From Scilla litardierei (lineage: Eukaryota > Streptophyta > Magnoliopsida > Asparagales > Asparagaceae), in assembly GCA_030789695.1 (NCBI GenBank), contig CM061142.1, forward strand, positions 155,964,714-156,028,713: 64,000 nucleotides of DNA, written 5' to 3'. Within the stretch, counting starts at the first letter, position 1; every line of letters begins with the position of its first letter. Shown here in pieces: positions 22,783 through 34,112 of this stretch. Both the position numbers and the translations under genes were made by a program. The notes under the pieces were generated by a model. It searched no databases and was not told where the DNA came from. It saw only the letters and a list, made by a program, of their open reading frames with translations.

Positions 22783-22800
22783 GTCGGGTTGCCTCCTGAC
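22783..22800 (-). promoter_or_regulatory. Hairpin after the pol stop codon, unit 2
   Basis: Same as 11728-11745. Confidence 0.55.
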
Positions 22801-22841
22801 AATCGCTCGTTTAAGGTCGTGAGCTCGACCCCCTATGATTT

Positions 22842-25800
22842 TCAATTAATGCGGGATGTTTGGTGCATATGAGATGCACCCATCAAACTTTCCGGGGAGA
22901 ACGCTTGGATTCGGAAGTTGCGGCGGCGTGTTCTCCCTCGGTGGTCTCCCGTCTCGAATAGTGTTGGGGGAGGCTCCCCCAAGCTAGCGTTTGCTCCGGT
23001 CAACGGCTTCACCGGTGACGCCGATTTCCGTATCGGCGGAGCTTTCTTCGGAGACTTCAATTTCGAGAGCTTGCAGAGCTCTCGAATCCTTGCGACATCA
23101 GTGTCGCCTTCATCATTTTCAGCGGAGAGGCCGGGGGAATCAATTTTCTTCTCATCTTGGCCTAAATCCGGGCCTTCCTCGAAATCCTCATCGAATAGAG
23201 CGCCGATTGAGTGAGGGATTGCCTCTTCAATTACCTCATCAATGAGGTCCGAAAGATCATCCGGCCGTCCCATAAGCAAATATATTCTATTGGTTTCGCC
23301 CGTCGGGACTCCCTCGGAATAGTGTTTGAGCCTCTGACCATTTACTTTGAATGTGGAACCGTCCTTGCTTTCCAACTCGAAAGCTCCTCCCGGTTGTATG
23401 TGCTTGATGGTGAAAGGTCCGGACCAACGTGACCTCAACTTACCGGGAAATAGTCGGAGCCGTGAATTATAGAGCAAGACCTTGTCTCCCACCTTGAAGT
23501 CTGTGACGGTTATGCGGGCATCGTGGAGAATCTTGGTCCTTTCTTTGTAAATTCTCGAGCTCTCGTAGGCGTCTCTTCTTATCTCATCAAGCTCGTTGAT
23601 GTCTAAGAGTCGCCTTACCGCCGCACTCTTGTAATCATAATTAAAGGTCTTAATGGCCCAATATGCGCGGTGTTCCAATTCTACCGGCAAGTGGCAAGCT
23701 TTCCCATAAACAAGTCGGAACGGTGTGGTGCCGATGGGAGTGCGAAAGGCCGTGCGATATGCCCATAGAGCATCGTTTAGCTTCATTGACCAATCCTTTC
23801 TAGATCGATCCACAGTCTTCTCAAGAATTTGCTTGATCTCTCTATTTGAGACTTCCACTTGGCCGCTTGTCTGGGGGTGATATGCCATGCCAACTCTATG
23901 GTTTACCCCGTACTTCTTTAGCATGGCTTCAAACTTGTTTTCTATGAAATGGCTCCCCCCGTCGCTTATCAAGGTGCGAGGCACTCCGAAACGCGGGAAG
24001 ATATTCTGCTTGAAGAACTTAGAGACAACCCTTGCATCATTAGTAGGGGTGGCGATTGCTTCCACCCATTTGGAGACATAGTCAACGGCCAATAGGATGT
24101 ATTTGTTACCATTACTCGACGGAAATGGTCCCATGAAGTCTACTCCCCAACAATCAAAAAGCTCAATTTCTTGGATGGACCTCATTGGCATCTCATTGCG
24201 TTTGGAGATATTCCCGGTCCGTTGGCATCTATCGCACCCCTTTACGAAAGCGTGGGTGTCTCTAAACATTGTTGGCCAGAAGAATCCGCTCTGCAAGATC
24301 TTAGCGGTTGTTTTAGAGGCGGCATGATGTCCTCCGCATGGTAGACCGTGGCAATGCAGAATGATAGACGTTGCCTCCTCTTTAGAAACACACCTACGAA
24401 TGACACTATCTTTGCATATCTTGAAAAGGTATGGATCTTCCCAAAAATAGCTACGGACCTCATGCAGAAATCTCCTCTTTTGATGCGTGGGCATCCCATG
24501 CGGTTTGATTCCACAAGCCAAGTAGTTGACGAAGTCCGCGTACCAAGGAACTGCACCGGTCCTTATGGCATATAGCCTCTCATCCACGAATGTGTCGTCG
24601 ATAGGCAAACTCTCATCCTCCTTATCGCGAATGAGCCTAGACAAATGATCCGCCACGACATTGTCCGTACCTTTCTTGTCTCTGATCTCCAAATCAAATT
24701 CTTGCAACAAGAGTATCCACCTAATCAACCGAGGTTTGGCTTCCTTCTTGTTCAAAAGATACTTCAACGCCGCATGGTCGGTGTGGACAATCACCTTGGA
24801 ACCTAGGAGGTAGGAGCGAAACTTCTCGATGGAATAGACGACCGCTAGAAGCTCTTTTTCGGTAGTTGTGTAGTTTTTCTGCGCGTCATCCAATGTCTTG
24901 CTCGCGTAGTATATCGCATGAAGCTTCCTATCTTTTCTTTGTCCCAATACCGCTCCAATGGCTTGGTCACTAGCATCACACATTAGCTCAAAGGGAAGGC
25001 TCCAATCCGGTGGTTGTATGATGTGCACGGAAACTAGTGCTTCCTTCAAGGTGTTGAAGGCTTGTAAGCATTCCCCTGAAAAAATAAAAGGAGTATCTTT
25101 AGCGAGCAAGGAAGTAAGTGGCCGGGCAATTGAGGCGAAATCCTTGATGAAGCGGCGGTAAAACCCCGCATGACCAAGGAAGCCTCTAATGCCCTTGACA
25201 TTAATAGGAGGAGGAAGTTTTTCGATTACCTCAATCTTTGCTTTATCTACCTCAATTTCTCTCGAGGAAACAAGATGCCCGAGAACTATACCTTCTGTGA
25301 CCATGAAGTGACACTTCTCCCAATTCAGAGTGAGATTGTTTTGTTGGTACCTTTTAAGGACTTTAGTGAGATTGGCCAAACAAGAGTCAAACTCACTTCC
25401 ATAAACCGAAAAATCATCCATGAAAACTTCCATAATATTTTCAATGTAATCGGAAAATATGGATGTCATACACCTCTGAAAAGTGGCGGGGGCATTACAA
25501 AGACCAAACGGCATCCTACGGTAGGCATAGGTGCCGTAGGGACAAGTAAAAGTGGTCTTTTCTTGGTCGTCTTCGTGCAAAGGGATTTGGAAGAATCCCG
25601 AATACCCATCTAGATAGCAAAAGTATTTATGCTTTGCTAGGCGTTCAAGCATTTGATCAATGAAGGGCAATGGGTAATGGTCCTTTCGGGTGGCTTTATT
25701 GAGTTTCCTATAGTCAATGCACATTCGCCATCCCGTGACGGTGCGCGTAGATATGGGCTCACCTTTTTCATTTTTTATGACTGTCATCCCCCCTTTCTTG

Positions 25801-26723
25801 GGGACGACGTGAACGGGGCTAACCCACCTACTGTCGGAGATAGGATAAATAATACCGGCGTCTAGAAATTTTAGGATTTCCTTTTTAACCACCTCCTTCA
25901 TGTTCGGGTTTAACCGCCTTTGAGGCTCTACGGAGGTGGCGTCGGTATCCTCCAAATGGATCCTATGCGTGCAAAGCCTAGGGCTTATCCCTTTTAGATC
26001 GGAGATAGTGTAGCCCAGGACATCTTTGTGGCTCCTAAAAACGTCTAGGAGTTTTTCAAGTTGATCTTGTGTGAGGTGGGAATTGACTATCACCGGGAAA
26101 GTTAATTTATTACCCAAAAAGGCATACCTTAGATTCGGAGGTAATTGTTTAAGTTCTACCTCAAGAGGCGCTGCTCCTTCCACTTCATCAGCTCGCATGA
26201 GTTTGGCTTTTTCCTTGTCATCCGGGTTTAGCTCATGTTCAGGTGGTGCGCTCTCTTGTGACGAGTCAGACTCACTACTTAGTGAGGACGAGGCATCGAA
26301 ATGGGCGCTCTCCGATTCTGTGCTAGCATCGCCAAAACCTTCACTATGCTCTGGTTCGTGCCTGGAATCAAGAAACACATCAGACGATTCATAAAAGCAA
26401 GAGTGAGCGTCATAGAGTGTAACTCCCTGAATGTCGGTTTGCTCGAAGGATTCTTCGGGAGTATAGTGTTCTTCGACACTTGTTCTACCGTCTTCGAAAT
26501 ATAATTTGTCTTCGATCACATCAACTCTGACATTGCCTCCGATAGTCCCATCCGGGGAGACTTGGTCCATCACAAAACTAGCAAACAGTTGTTCGTCGGG
26601 GTCCTTGATCTCGATAGCAAAAGCTCCGGTAGCATGGACCTCGTCGACAAGCTCCTTAAGGAGGCCTGCGAAGGAGTCATAGTCTTCCTGACTGAGTTCT
26701 ATTGTTGACATTGCATCCTCCAT
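22842..26723 (-). CDS. pol: Gag-less Athila pol (RT, RNase H, integrase), unit 2
   Basis: 1293 codons from ATG 26723, intact. The only amino-acid difference from unit 1 that I see is Gly to Glu at residue 489 (SSRGIEV to SSREIEV), between RT and RNase H and away from catalytic residues. FMDD, the RNase H motifs and the integrase D-D-35-E triad are all present. Preserved by recent duplication rather than by proven selection. Confidence 0.92.
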   Translation of the reverse strand: MEDAMSTIELSQEDYDSFAGLLKELVDEVHATGAFAIEIKDPDEQLFASFVMDQVSPDGTIGGNVRVDVIEDKLYFEDGRTSVEEHYTPEESFEQTDIQGVTLYDAHSCFYESSDVFLDSRHEPEHSEGFGDASTESESAHFDASSSLSSESDSSQESAPPEHELNPDDKEKAKLMRADEVEGAAPLEVELKQLPPNLRYAFLGNKLTFPVIVNSHLTQDQLEKLLDVFRSHKDVLGYTISDLKGISPRLCTHRIHLEDTDATSVEPQRRLNPNMKEVVKKEILKFLDAGIIYPISDSRWVSPVHVVPKKGGMTVIKNEKGEPISTRTVTGWRMCIDYRKLNKATRKDHYPLPFIDQMLERLAKHKYFCYLDGYSGFFQIPLHEDDQEKTTFTCPYGTYAYRRMPFGLCNAPATFQRCMTSIFSDYIENIMEVFMDDFSVYGSEFDSCLANLTKVLKRYQQNNLTLNWEKCHFMVTEGIVLGHLVSSREIEVDKAKIEVIEKLPPPINVKGIRGFLGHAGFYRRFIKDFASIARPLTSLLAKDTPFIFSGECLQAFNTLKEALVSVHIIQPPDWSLPFELMCDASDQAIGAVLGQRKDRKLHAIYYASKTLDDAQKNYTTTEKELLAVVYSIEKFRSYLLGSKVIVHTDHAALKYLLNKKEAKPRLIRWILLLQEFDLEIRDKKGTDNVVADHLSRLIRDKEDESLPIDDTFVDERLYAIRTGAVPWYADFVNYLACGIKPHGMPTHQKRRFLHEVRSYFWEDPYLFKICKDSVIRRCVSKEEATSIILHCHGLPCGGHHAASKTTAKILQSGFFWPTMFRDTHAFVKGCDRCQRTGNISKRNEMPMRSIQEIELFDCWGVDFMGPFPSSNGNKYILLAVDYVSKWVEAIATPTNDARVVSKFFKQNIFPRFGVPRTLISDGGSHFIENKFEAMLKKYGVNHRVGMAYHPQTSGQVEVSNREIKQILEKTVDRSRKDWSMKLNDALWAYRTAFRTPIGTTPFRLVYGKACHLPVELEHRAYWAIKTFNYDYKSAAVRRLLDINELDEIRRDAYESSRIYKERTKILHDARITVTDFKVGDKVLLYNSRLRLFPGKLRSRWSGPFTIKHIQPGGAFELESKDGSTFKVNGQRLKHYSEGVPTGETNRIYLLMGRPDDLSDLIDEVIEEAIPHSIGALFDEDFEEGPDLGQDEKKIDSPGLSAENDEGDTDVARIRELCKLSKLKSPKKAPPIRKSASPVKPLTGANASLGEPPPTLFETGDHRGRTRRRNFRIQAFSPESLMGASHMHQTSRIN

Positions 26724-26894
26724 TCTCCCTGTTAAGATCTTATGCAAAACACGGGGAGAATATGCAAATAGGGCTGCGAACAGGGTTAGAACAAGATATA
26801 GAAGAAAGTAACGGAAGAAGGAAAGAAGAAATAACCGGGTGGTCGATGCCGAACACCGTCAAAACGACGCTCCCCGGCAACGGCGCCAAAAACT
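26724..26894 (-). promoter_or_regulatory. PBS and short leader of unit 2
   Basis: tRNA-Asp primer site at 26872-26888 on the minus strand, 6 bases from LTR3, followed by the pol ATG without gag. Confidence 0.9.
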
Positions 26895-28710
26895 TGATCG
26901 CTCTGGAATGTAACCCAAAGAACGGTTGTAGTTTTACCGCAAGCGCATGGTATAGCGGTGAGCGGGTTATCGAACACAGGGAGGACGAATGACCGTGCTT
27001 GTTCTAATCAACCTGGCTATTTAAGAAGAGAGAAATTTTCCTTTGGCGATCCTGTCACAATCGTCAGACAAAGTACGGAAATATCAAATCAAATAAAGAA
27101 CGTCTAGGGAATGGGGAATTCCCGCTACTCACCGTATCTCGTCAATGTGGTTCATCGGTATCAAAATTGCTAGAATAAGATTTTGGATGAACTAGTTGCA
27201 ACTGAATGTAGAACCAAGCTCACGCTCTCGCGCTGTTGCCGGTCTATAGCTATCCTAGGTTCGGGTCCAATCTCTTGCAAACCCTAGCCTAGGGAAGCTA
27301 GCATTAGGATCAACATCATCGTTCAATCGCGCACCGAGCCCAATCTCTTGCAAACTCGGCCCACGACCTAGGTTGGAATAGTTACTACCCGTCCAATCTC
27401 TTGCAAACGGGTATCGGCACGGAATTGCAACCGGGAACCCTAGTATCGGTCCAATCTCTTGCAAACCGATACTTCGGAAATTCGATTTCAACCCAATTCG
27501 GATTTCTATGGTCTCCTATCGAATTGGGATCCAATCTCTTGCAAATCCCAATCAGTATGAACTCCTAGCTATCCTTAGTAAATCGCTCCCAAACTAATCC
27601 CGAATAACAATTCTAGCAAAATTTCTACCAATTCATCACAAATATGAAATTGGGCTTGTAGGGTTCATCCCCACGCCCCAAGACGTGGAGACTACTCACA
27701 ATTCATAGCGCAAACACAAAAATAATCAATGAAATAAACAAGAGAATTCATCACAATATTGAGATAAGCAATAAAAATAGAATTTTTAGAGAAGAGAGAG
27801 ACAAACCAATTGAGTTCTTCAAATAATCCAACAAAAATCAACTTTTGTCTCCTCTCCAATCACAAGAATAAAGCTAAAAGTTAATCTAAAAAGCTGCAAA
27901 AAATCTAAGAGAAAAACTCTCAAAACTAGGGTAAAAACAGGGGTTAAATACCCCCCAAAATCGTCCAAAAACTGTGACCAAAATACCCCTGCGCAGCCTG
28001 AAATCCGCAATTTTCGCTACAGGCAGCGCGTCGCACTCGGTCGAGTGACAAAAGTCGCTCGGCCGAGTGAGAAACCCTGTAAATTTCCAGTAAGTCTTGA
28101 TCTTCAGGGGTCTTCACTTCGGGGGCGGCTCGGCCGAGTGAGTTGTCGTCACTCGGCCGATGGCTTCTTGGTACTCGGGCGGTCGGGATTATCCACTCGG
28201 CCGAGTGGGTCTTCTGAAGCTCAGGCAGCCGAAAAACAGTAAGTTGGCGATTTTTGAATGGCTTCGTCTGGGCGCCACTCGGGCGGACGGGATCTCGTCA
28301 CTCGGCCGATGTGCTCTCCGTCGCTCGGCCGAGTGCACGTATGAAACGTATCCGATCTGGTCGGCCGAGCGGTGTCTCGCTGGTCGGCCGAGTGACTCCT
28401 CCACTCGGCCGAGTGGGACACCAAAAATGCCCAAACAGCTTGTTTTGGCCTCCTCGTCGCTCCTGCGACGTCCTTTCTTCTTCCGCTCCTCTCCAACAGC
28501 AAAATACCCCTTGGGGAGGTCGTCGGTGACCCTCTGGAGTAAGCGCATCTCGAGATCACTCCAAATCGCTCCAAATCACCTGAAATGCGACAAAAACAAC
28601 AAATCGTGAAAAGCATCGCAATATCGTCGATATATCGTGAAAAAAATGATTTGGTTGATCTAAATGGCATGCAAACATGCGGGAAAAAAGTGTAAAATAA
28701 GGAGTGATCA
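26895..28710 (-). mobile_element. Athila-type LTR3 of array A (outer 5' LTR, 1816 bp)
   Basis: Starts TGATCGCTC and ends AGTGATCA. About six differences from LTR2, four of them near its right end. Followed by the presumed target-site copy TCGTG and then by F sequence. Confidence 0.92.
27215..27552 (-). promoter_or_regulatory. GNRA hairpin array in LTR3 leader
   Basis: Same six hairpins as in LTR1 and LTR2; the palindrome array at 28034-28417 and the TATA-like box at 27943-27950 are also as in LTR2. Confidence 0.75.
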
Positions 28711-28742
28711 TCGTGTTCTCCTTTTACTTATCTTCCTCGAGG
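28711..28742 (+). mobile_element. Athila-type copy F, right scrap
   Basis: TCGTG, then a stretch matching (CTTTTACTTATCTTCCTCGAGG) the sequence just before the polypurine tract of A, but on the plus strand. This places F on both sides of array A. It stops a few bases before the expected polypurine tract, where E begins. Confidence 0.75.
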
Positions 28743-28935
28743 TCCTTACATTTGCGTATCAGAACAACCAGAAAACATTTCAAAAGGTAAAAGCCACATC
28801 CAGAGATATAATGTTCATACACTAAATTAAACAACAAGCCACCGCTGGGCTAAAGTAGCAACAAGGAAGTAACGTACACAAGCAATAACAACAAAGTCTG
28901 AAAGTAAACTAAAAGGCAGCAACGGTACGAGTCTT

Positions 28936-29040
28936 CTAGTCCTCTGTGAGGAGAGACTCAACGTCTGGGGCGAACTCCTGGCTCTCCAAGTCAGGCGTCA
29001 CGAATGGGTCCTCTGGGTACTCAAGCTCAGAATCTGACAT
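28936..29040 (-). CDS. Conserved 34-aa ORF in LTR of E (left copy)
   Basis: Complete ATG-to-TAG ORF for a small acidic peptide (starts MSDSELEYPEDP, then TPDLESQEFAPD, ends ED). I do not recognise a family. The same 105-base ORF, without indels, is found at 45362-45466, 55979-56083 and 63392-63496. Compared with the G copies, 9 codons differ silently and 6 or 7 change the residue. It lies downstream of the LTR TATA box, hence in the transcribed leader, and just after a conserved CTTCTTGCAG acceptor-like site. Translation is not proven; another ATG in a different frame lies 4 bases upstream. Confidence 0.55.
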   Translation of the reverse strand: MSDSELEYPEDPFVTPDLESQEFAPDVESLLTED

Positions 29041-29489
29041 ACATCCACAAACATGAATGTATGTCAGCAAGGGCTGCAAGAAGAGGTTAGCAACCTAAAA
29101 CAAGATATACAAATGATATGAATTTTAAAAGACATTAAAGAATTAAGAGCGACAACTGCAACAAAAATTAACATGATAATTATAATGAACGAAGGAAGGA
29201 CATTCCTGGCATGCAGTTCTAAGCAGTTTCAAGAAGTAAGGTAAGTTTTGTTTGAGTTCGTTAGCATGTCAATTTTCATGAGATCAAGTTAGCATTGCAA
29301 GTTTCATGTCAATACTTCACATCCATCATAGGGATCTCACCTTTAGGTCGTGATGAGTAATTCATTCTTCTCACAGGGGCTTACCGTGATTGACGCTAAC
29401 CTACCGCATGCGGGTGGTGCTCTTGAAGAGAGGACCCTTTCATACGCCTAGTGACCGCTCAACCCTAACCCCACCACAATTTTGTATTG

Positions 29490-29494
29490 GAGCA
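29490..29494. repeat. Target-site duplication left of B
   Basis: GAGCA, repeated exactly at 38857-38861. Removing B and one copy restores the LTR of E. Confidence 0.95.
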
Positions 29495-29740
29495 TGACGT
29501 GCGTTTATATTTCAAATATTTAAGCACGTTTTCTTCCGTGTTTTTCCGTATTTTACCGCCGTCTTATATTCGTTTTCTCGTGTTTTCTTGTTTTCTTTCA
29601 CTTTTCCGTGTTTTCCGTGTTTTGCAGGAGTTTACTGGCATTTGGGGCATAAAACGATGATATCATGTGTCCCCGGAGCAACGAGAGGAGTCACGCGTGA
29701 TCCAGGGGGTCAAACGACAAAGATTGCATCTTTCAGCCCC

Positions 29741-30133
29741 TCACCCGGTCGGTTGGTCATCTCCAACCGATCGGGTGATGCACGCGTGCACCACCCGGGT
29801 GCAGCTTGGAGCTCACGAGAAGTCACCCGGTCGGTTCAGTGACCGGGTCAAAAGCTCAAAGTCTCTGGAAATTTGGAGATGATTGCCAACCGATCGGGTG
29901 ACCTTCACCCGATCGGTTCACCTGTGGCTGAATTCCAACAGCCAAGATCCGATGATCCAACTGGTCTCCTCACCCGGTCAGCACCAAGATCCAACCGGTC
30001 GGCACCAAGATCCAACCGACCGCACCCAAGCTCCAACCGACCGGTTCATCCTGACCGGGTGAAACCCCGCATTGCGCTGTAATTTTGTGAAGCGGTTCAC
30101 CCGATCGGTTGACTTGTCAACCGATCGGGTGAT
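29741..30133 (+). repeat. CCGATCGG/ACCGGGTGA palindrome array in U3 of B
   Basis: Many copies of AACCGATCGGGTGA, CACCCGATCGGTT and half sites such as ACCGGTC, in both orientations, ending 9 bases before the TATA box. The same motif set recurs inside B at 34264-34613. Confidence 0.85.
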
Positions 30134-30142
30134 GTCGTTTTC

Positions 30143-30150
30143 TATAAATA
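30143..30150 (+). promoter_or_regulatory. TATA box of B 5' LTR
   Basis: TATAAATA in TTTTCTATAAATAG, directly downstream of the palindrome array. Confidence 0.8.
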
Positions 30151-30577
30151 GAACCATAGGTTTCCCAGATTCGGGAGGTCGGTTATTTTTGCTGTTTTCT
30201 TCATTTTGTGACGGCTGTAATTTTCCAGTTTTTGTAAGTTTTCGGATCTTTGTAAAACTTTAGTATTATCTTAATTGCTTTACTACCATCGCATTTCTAT
30301 TGTCTGATCATGATTTTTACGGTTCATTTTCGTTTAGATCGCTTTTTACTAAATATGTGTGAGTAGTTCCCAAATCTGGGATTTTGGCGGAAACCCCTTC
30401 GTGGGCTCTTCCCGATGCGTCCATAGGGTTAGGAAATCGATAGGGATTAGGAATCTAACGGTTACACGAGGTGTTTTATTGTCATCGGTGGGAAAAAGAC
30501 CGCCTTTGACCGTCGGGCCAAGGGGGAATAAACTTGGCGGTTGACTCCCTAGCCATAGCTCGCGCCCTTAGCGTAGA

Positions 30578-30836
30578 CGTCGAATCCTAGCACGCGGGAG
30601 CGGCAGGATGAGACGTTGGGAGTTATCGTTGCGAGCTTAGTGCTCCCGGAGTCGATCAGTGTTAATGGACACGGGAGTGCCCACTGATCGAACCCGGGAA
30701 GTCCGGCGTATCATCCTGGGCACCGACCGGAATATCGGGCCCATGGGATGCCGGTACTACTTTCAGAGGCAACGTCTCACCTTTAGACCCTAATTCCGAT
30801 CGCTATCCTACCCGTAGGCCGTATCGGCGAGAGTCG
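30578..30836 (+). promoter_or_regulatory. GNRA hairpin array in B leader
   Basis: Three clear hairpins. At 30578-30615: CGTC/GACG and ATCCT/AGGAT outer stems, inner CGC-GGGA-GCG. At 30652-30691: a perfect 10-bp outer stem (TCGATCAGTG/CACTGATCGA) with inner CAC-GGGA-GTG. At 30825-30836: CGGC-GAGA-GTCG. A further stem-loop, CATCC and TGGGC pairing with GCCCA and GGATG, lies at 30712-30750. The 3' LTR keeps the first one unchanged and has mismatches in the second. Confidence 0.7.
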
Positions 30837-31124
30837 CTCGTTGGGGTGAAAACCAAAGTCCCGGGTTTTTCCCTTCATATTGTCTATACCTTGCATTCCT
30901 TTACCGTGACAACCCATCATTCGATCTGGGCTAGCGCGCCCATGGGGTGATTTTGATCCTCTTTGACACAAGCACATCCTCGCCTCCCTGAGTTCGACCC
31001 CCAAGCCACACTACGACACCGTGCGCTTGCGGTTACAAATATTTAAATTCGCACGCCCCCATTCACATCATTATGCAACATCCGGCGCGGATTAGACGCG
31101 CCCGGCGGGGGCCGGTCAAGTTTA

Positions 31125-31140
31125 TGGCGCCGTTGCCGGG
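31125..31140 (+). promoter_or_regulatory. PBS of B (tRNA-Asp)
   Basis: TGGCGCCGTTGCCGGG, 16 bases complementary to the 3' end of plant tRNA-Asp, 6 bases after the LTR. Confidence 0.9.
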
Positions 31141-31329
31141 AGGCAACGTGCTTGCTATTTTAGGATTTCATGAACCCTAGTGTCTAGCTCTCATCCCTAC
31201 CTCGCGATAATTTTCGCATTCTTCTTTTTCCTTTTTATTTTCTTATTTTTATTTTTATTTTTATTTTTATTTCTTATCTTATCTGTTCCTTTCCCACTTT
31301 TCTCTTCACGGGTGTTTGTTGTTTTTCAT
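31141..31329 (+). other. Leader between PBS and gag of B
   Basis: No gene. A (TTTTTA)n run at about 31237-31273 and an acceptor-like CATGCGCAG just before the gag reading begins. Confidence 0.5.
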
Positions 31330-32740
31330 GCGCAGGAGTTCAAGAAGTCTCGACGACTTGATCCCCGTTGATCTAGAGATAAATGCCACCCTAAGGCGTT
31401 TGGCCGCCGAGAAGCAAAGAAGAGAGGATCCTGAAGCCATGGGGGAGAACACCCCGCCTCACAAGTCCCCTGTTGGAGTACTCGATGCCATCTATCGAGT
31501 CCACCTCCGCCATCCGTCCTCCAGCTATTACGGCCCAAAGCTTCGAGCTTAAGCCATCTTTGGTGACGTGGATCCAGCAGGACCAATTTTCGGGTGCACC
31601 CATGGAGAGCCCGATTGAGCATCTAGACTCCTTCTTGGAGAAATGTGACACCTTCCGGATAAATGGTGTCACAACTGAGGCGATCTGACTGAAGCTGTTC
31701 CCCTTCTCCTTGCGAGATAAGGCCAAGCTGTGGCTTAGGGGGAAGGACCCAAATACATTCAACACCTGGGAGAAGCTCTCAAATTCTTTCCTGACGAAGT
31801 TCTTTCCCCCGGGGAAGACCATGAAGCTGAGGAGTGAGATCTCCTCCTTCTCCCAGGCCAGCCACGAGTCCTTGCATGAGGCTTGGACAAGATACAAGGA
31901 GATGCAGAGAAGATGTCCCCACCATGAGCTCCCCAAGTGGCAGATCATAAATCTGTTTTATAATGGGTTGAGGGATGATTTAAAATCTTCCATGGACGCC
32001 GCGGCTGGAGGGTCCTTCATGTCAAGAAGCGAAGAAGATGCCATGCAAATTTTGGAAAATATGGCATCCAACAATGAACGATGGTATGACGAGAGAGCCA
32101 CACCTAGATCTGGCGGCATCCATAGAGTCGAAGACGTCGACAAATTGTCAAGCAAGTTTGACTTGCTGTCAACCCAAATCTCCGCATTGATGGTAGGCAT
32201 CGGTGGCGCCGGTACACAACAGGTTGATGCGGTGGAGTCCGAAGCTTTTGGAGAGTTCGACGGTGGTGCCATCTCACCACCGTTGGATCAGGCAAGCGCA
32301 TTATTTTACAATCCTACTGGGAATGCACTCTTTCCACCACTGACCAACTCCAACCCGGCCTACTCTCCCAACAACCGGAATCATCCCAACCTTAGCTACC
32401 GAGCGCCTTATCAGCAGCCGGCTCAGTAACAACAGCAGATATATCAGCCGGCTAGGCCCCAGCAGCAGTTTCAGCAGTAGCAATTTCAGCAGCAACAACC
32501 TCCGCCCCAGTATCAACAGTATGCTCCTAGGAATCAGCAGCCCACCCAGCAGCAATACGGCCAGCAGAGGGCCATTTCTCCGGTTGAGTCCCTCTTGACT
32601 CAATACATCGCCAATCAGGAGAAGATAAATCGGAAGTTGGAGATGGGACAAAGAGTCCTCACTGATCAGGTGACCCAGCTGGGGTTGCAAGTGGCGAACC
32701 TTCAGAGACCAAGAATCTTTTACCGCCACAGCCTGAGGTG
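31330..32740 (+). pseudogene. gag: Athila gag, degraded
   Basis: Pieces in order: SLDDLIPVDLEINATLRRL (31340s), QSFELKPSLVTWIQ to GVTTEAI, then LKLFPFSLRDKAKLWL and FFPPGKTMKLRSEI (31710-32429), then a Gln/Pro-rich tail. This is the retrotransposon gag domain of Athila. Breaks: a frameshift near 31470, TGA at 31687-31689 where an Arg codon CGA is expected, TAA at 32427-32429 and TAG at about 32477 inside the Gln repeats, and another shift before 32740. No start codon is certain. Its product cannot be made in one piece. Confidence 0.8.
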
Positions 32741-32871
32741 AACCCTAGGGGGGTAAATCGGACCTTGGCGCTCACACATGAGCATGAGAACGTGTCCGCC
32801 ATCGTCTTGAGGAGCGGAACGCAAATACCTACGAGAGAGAGCCCCCCAAAGGACCGAAAGCACCGTTTGTC

Positions 32872-34065
32872 GTGGAACGACCAATTGAGAAACTAAATGA
32901 CGACGGTGCTTCATCACCAAAGCCAACTACTCCGGAGGGAGTTCATAGAGAGGAGAAGAAGAAAGATGAGGAAGGGAACCTAACAGTGTTCAAGCCCGTT
33001 GTGCCTTTCCCACAACGGCTTGCCAAAGCCAAAATCGATGAGAAGTATGGCAAATTCTTTGTCATGGTGAAAGATATGAGCTTACAAATCCCCTTCCTCG
33101 AGGCCATCGAGACAATTCCCTCATATGCCAAATTTCTGAAAGACTTGGTGACACGGGGATCTAGAAAAGAGAAGGTCGTGTTAACGGCGGAGTGCAGCGC
33201 ACTCATTCAGCGCACAAATCCGCCCAATCTCAAGGACCCCGGAAGTTTCTCCATCCATTGCTCTATTGGGGAAGTGCAAATCCAGAGGGCACTCGTCGAT
33301 CTAGGAGCGAGCGTCAGCTTAATGCCCCTATCGCTGTACAAGAGAATCGGGATAGGAGACTTAGAGCCCACCTGCATGACATTACAACTTGCTGACCGTT
33401 CGGTCAAATACCCGGTGGGAGTAGTGGACGACCTCCCCGTCGATGTGAAAGGAGTACATGTACCGGTTGATTTTGTGGTGATGGACATGTCGGAAGACAA
33501 GCACACCCCAATTATTCTTGGACGACCCTTTATGGCAACCGCCGGAGTTTTGATAGACGTGAAGAATGGGAAGCTTTCCCTCAATGTGGGCCAAGAAAGA
33601 GTCGAATTTGACTTAGGCTTGTCGATGAAGCATCCAAATCCCCCAGACGATCCTAGTATCAGTATGCTGGAGAACGAAGAAGATAGAGCTGTTGAAACAA
33701 GTGCATGGGAAGCACTCTCGAGGAATCCCCCCGATAGCTTAGGGGACCTTGGAGAGCAAGTTGGCTCCCTAAAGAATGAAGTTGCTAATGAGGCGGTCGC
33801 GCAACATGTGATCCCTCCCGGATTTCCAAAGTCTCCTCCTACGAGGAGGAAAGGGAAAGAACCCATGGACCTCACCGGTGATGAGGTCCGGATCCTGAAA
33901 AAGATGGCGGTAGACGCCAATTTGAGGGAGAAGCCCCCGGATCCTGTAGACAAAGGGAGGGTAGTCGATCAAATCTTTTTACAGCCGCCGACTACACCAA
34001 TAGCCACGACCTCTGGAGCTGAAGAGATGCCGAATTTTGGGCATCACCCGTATCGCCCACCATGA
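32872..34065 (+). CDS. Athila gag tail and aspartic protease ORF of B
   Basis: 397 codons open from 32872 (a GTG; first ATG 33064), ending TGA. It contains the aspartic protease motif VDLGASVSLMP with the catalytic Asp codon at 33298-33300 and the second conserved block IILGRPFMATAGVLIDV, as in Athila proteases. The 5' side is linked to gag by a frame shift in a C run near 32845. Right after the stop comes the post-pol linker seen in A beyond integrase, so RT, RNase H and integrase were lost as a block. Would mature Gag if expressed. Confidence 0.75.
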   Translation: MERPIEKLNDDGASSPKPTTPEGVHREEKKKDEEGNLTVFKPVVPFPQRLAKAKIDEKYGKFFVMVKDMSLQIPFLEAIETIPSYAKFLKDLVTRGSRKEKVVLTAECSALIQRTNPPNLKDPGSFSIHCSIGEVQIQRALVDLGASVSLMPLSLYKRIGIGDLEPTCMTLQLADRSVKYPVGVVDDLPVDVKGVHVPVDFVVMDMSEDKHTPIILGRPFMATAGVLIDVKNGKLSLNVGQERVEFDLGLSMKHPNPPDDPSISMLENEEDRAVETSAWEALSRNPPDSLGDLGEQVGSLKNEVANEAVAQHVIPPGFPKSPPTRRKGKEPMDLTGDEVRILKKMAVDANLREKPPDPVDKGRVVDQIFLQPPTTPIATTSGAEEMPNFGHHPYRPP

Positions 34066-34112
34066 ACATCATCAACAGGCGTCGAGTTAAACGACGTTAA
34101 ACAAAAGTGCTT

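Larger units (their letters stand above)
4786..28710 (-). mobile_element. Array A: tandem Athila-type retrotransposon (LTR-int-LTR-int-LTR)
   Basis: Three LTRs (4786-6600, 15840-17655, 26895-28710) share two internal regions (6601-15839, 17656-26894), giving a direct repeat of 11,055 bp. Orientation is minus: PBS beside the right LTR of each unit, polypurine tract beside the left LTR. The whole array sits between TCGCG and TCGTG, and F sequence resumes on the right. Each unit encodes one intact pol-like ORF without gag or protease, then an ATHILA ORF that is broken. By eye LTR2 and LTR3 differ at about 6 positions, the two internal regions at about a dozen, but LTR1 differs from LTR2 at about 29. 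Confidence 0.93.
28743..29494 (-). mobile_element. Tekay-like element E, left LTR, part 1
   Basis: Matches 45171-45922 of the right LTR of E (about 4 percent different over the part I compared). The first 116 bases of the LTR (as read from the left) are missing, so the E/F junction is not a clean insertion end. It contains a conserved 34-codon ORF (28936-29040). Confidence 0.8.
29495..31118 (+). mobile_element. 5' LTR of B (1624 bp)
   Basis: TGACGTGCG...GCCGGTCA. U3 holds a CCGATCGG/ACCGGGTG repeat array (29741-30133), TATA box at 30143, then a leader with GGGA/GAGA hairpins. Few differences from the 3' LTR. Confidence 0.93.
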
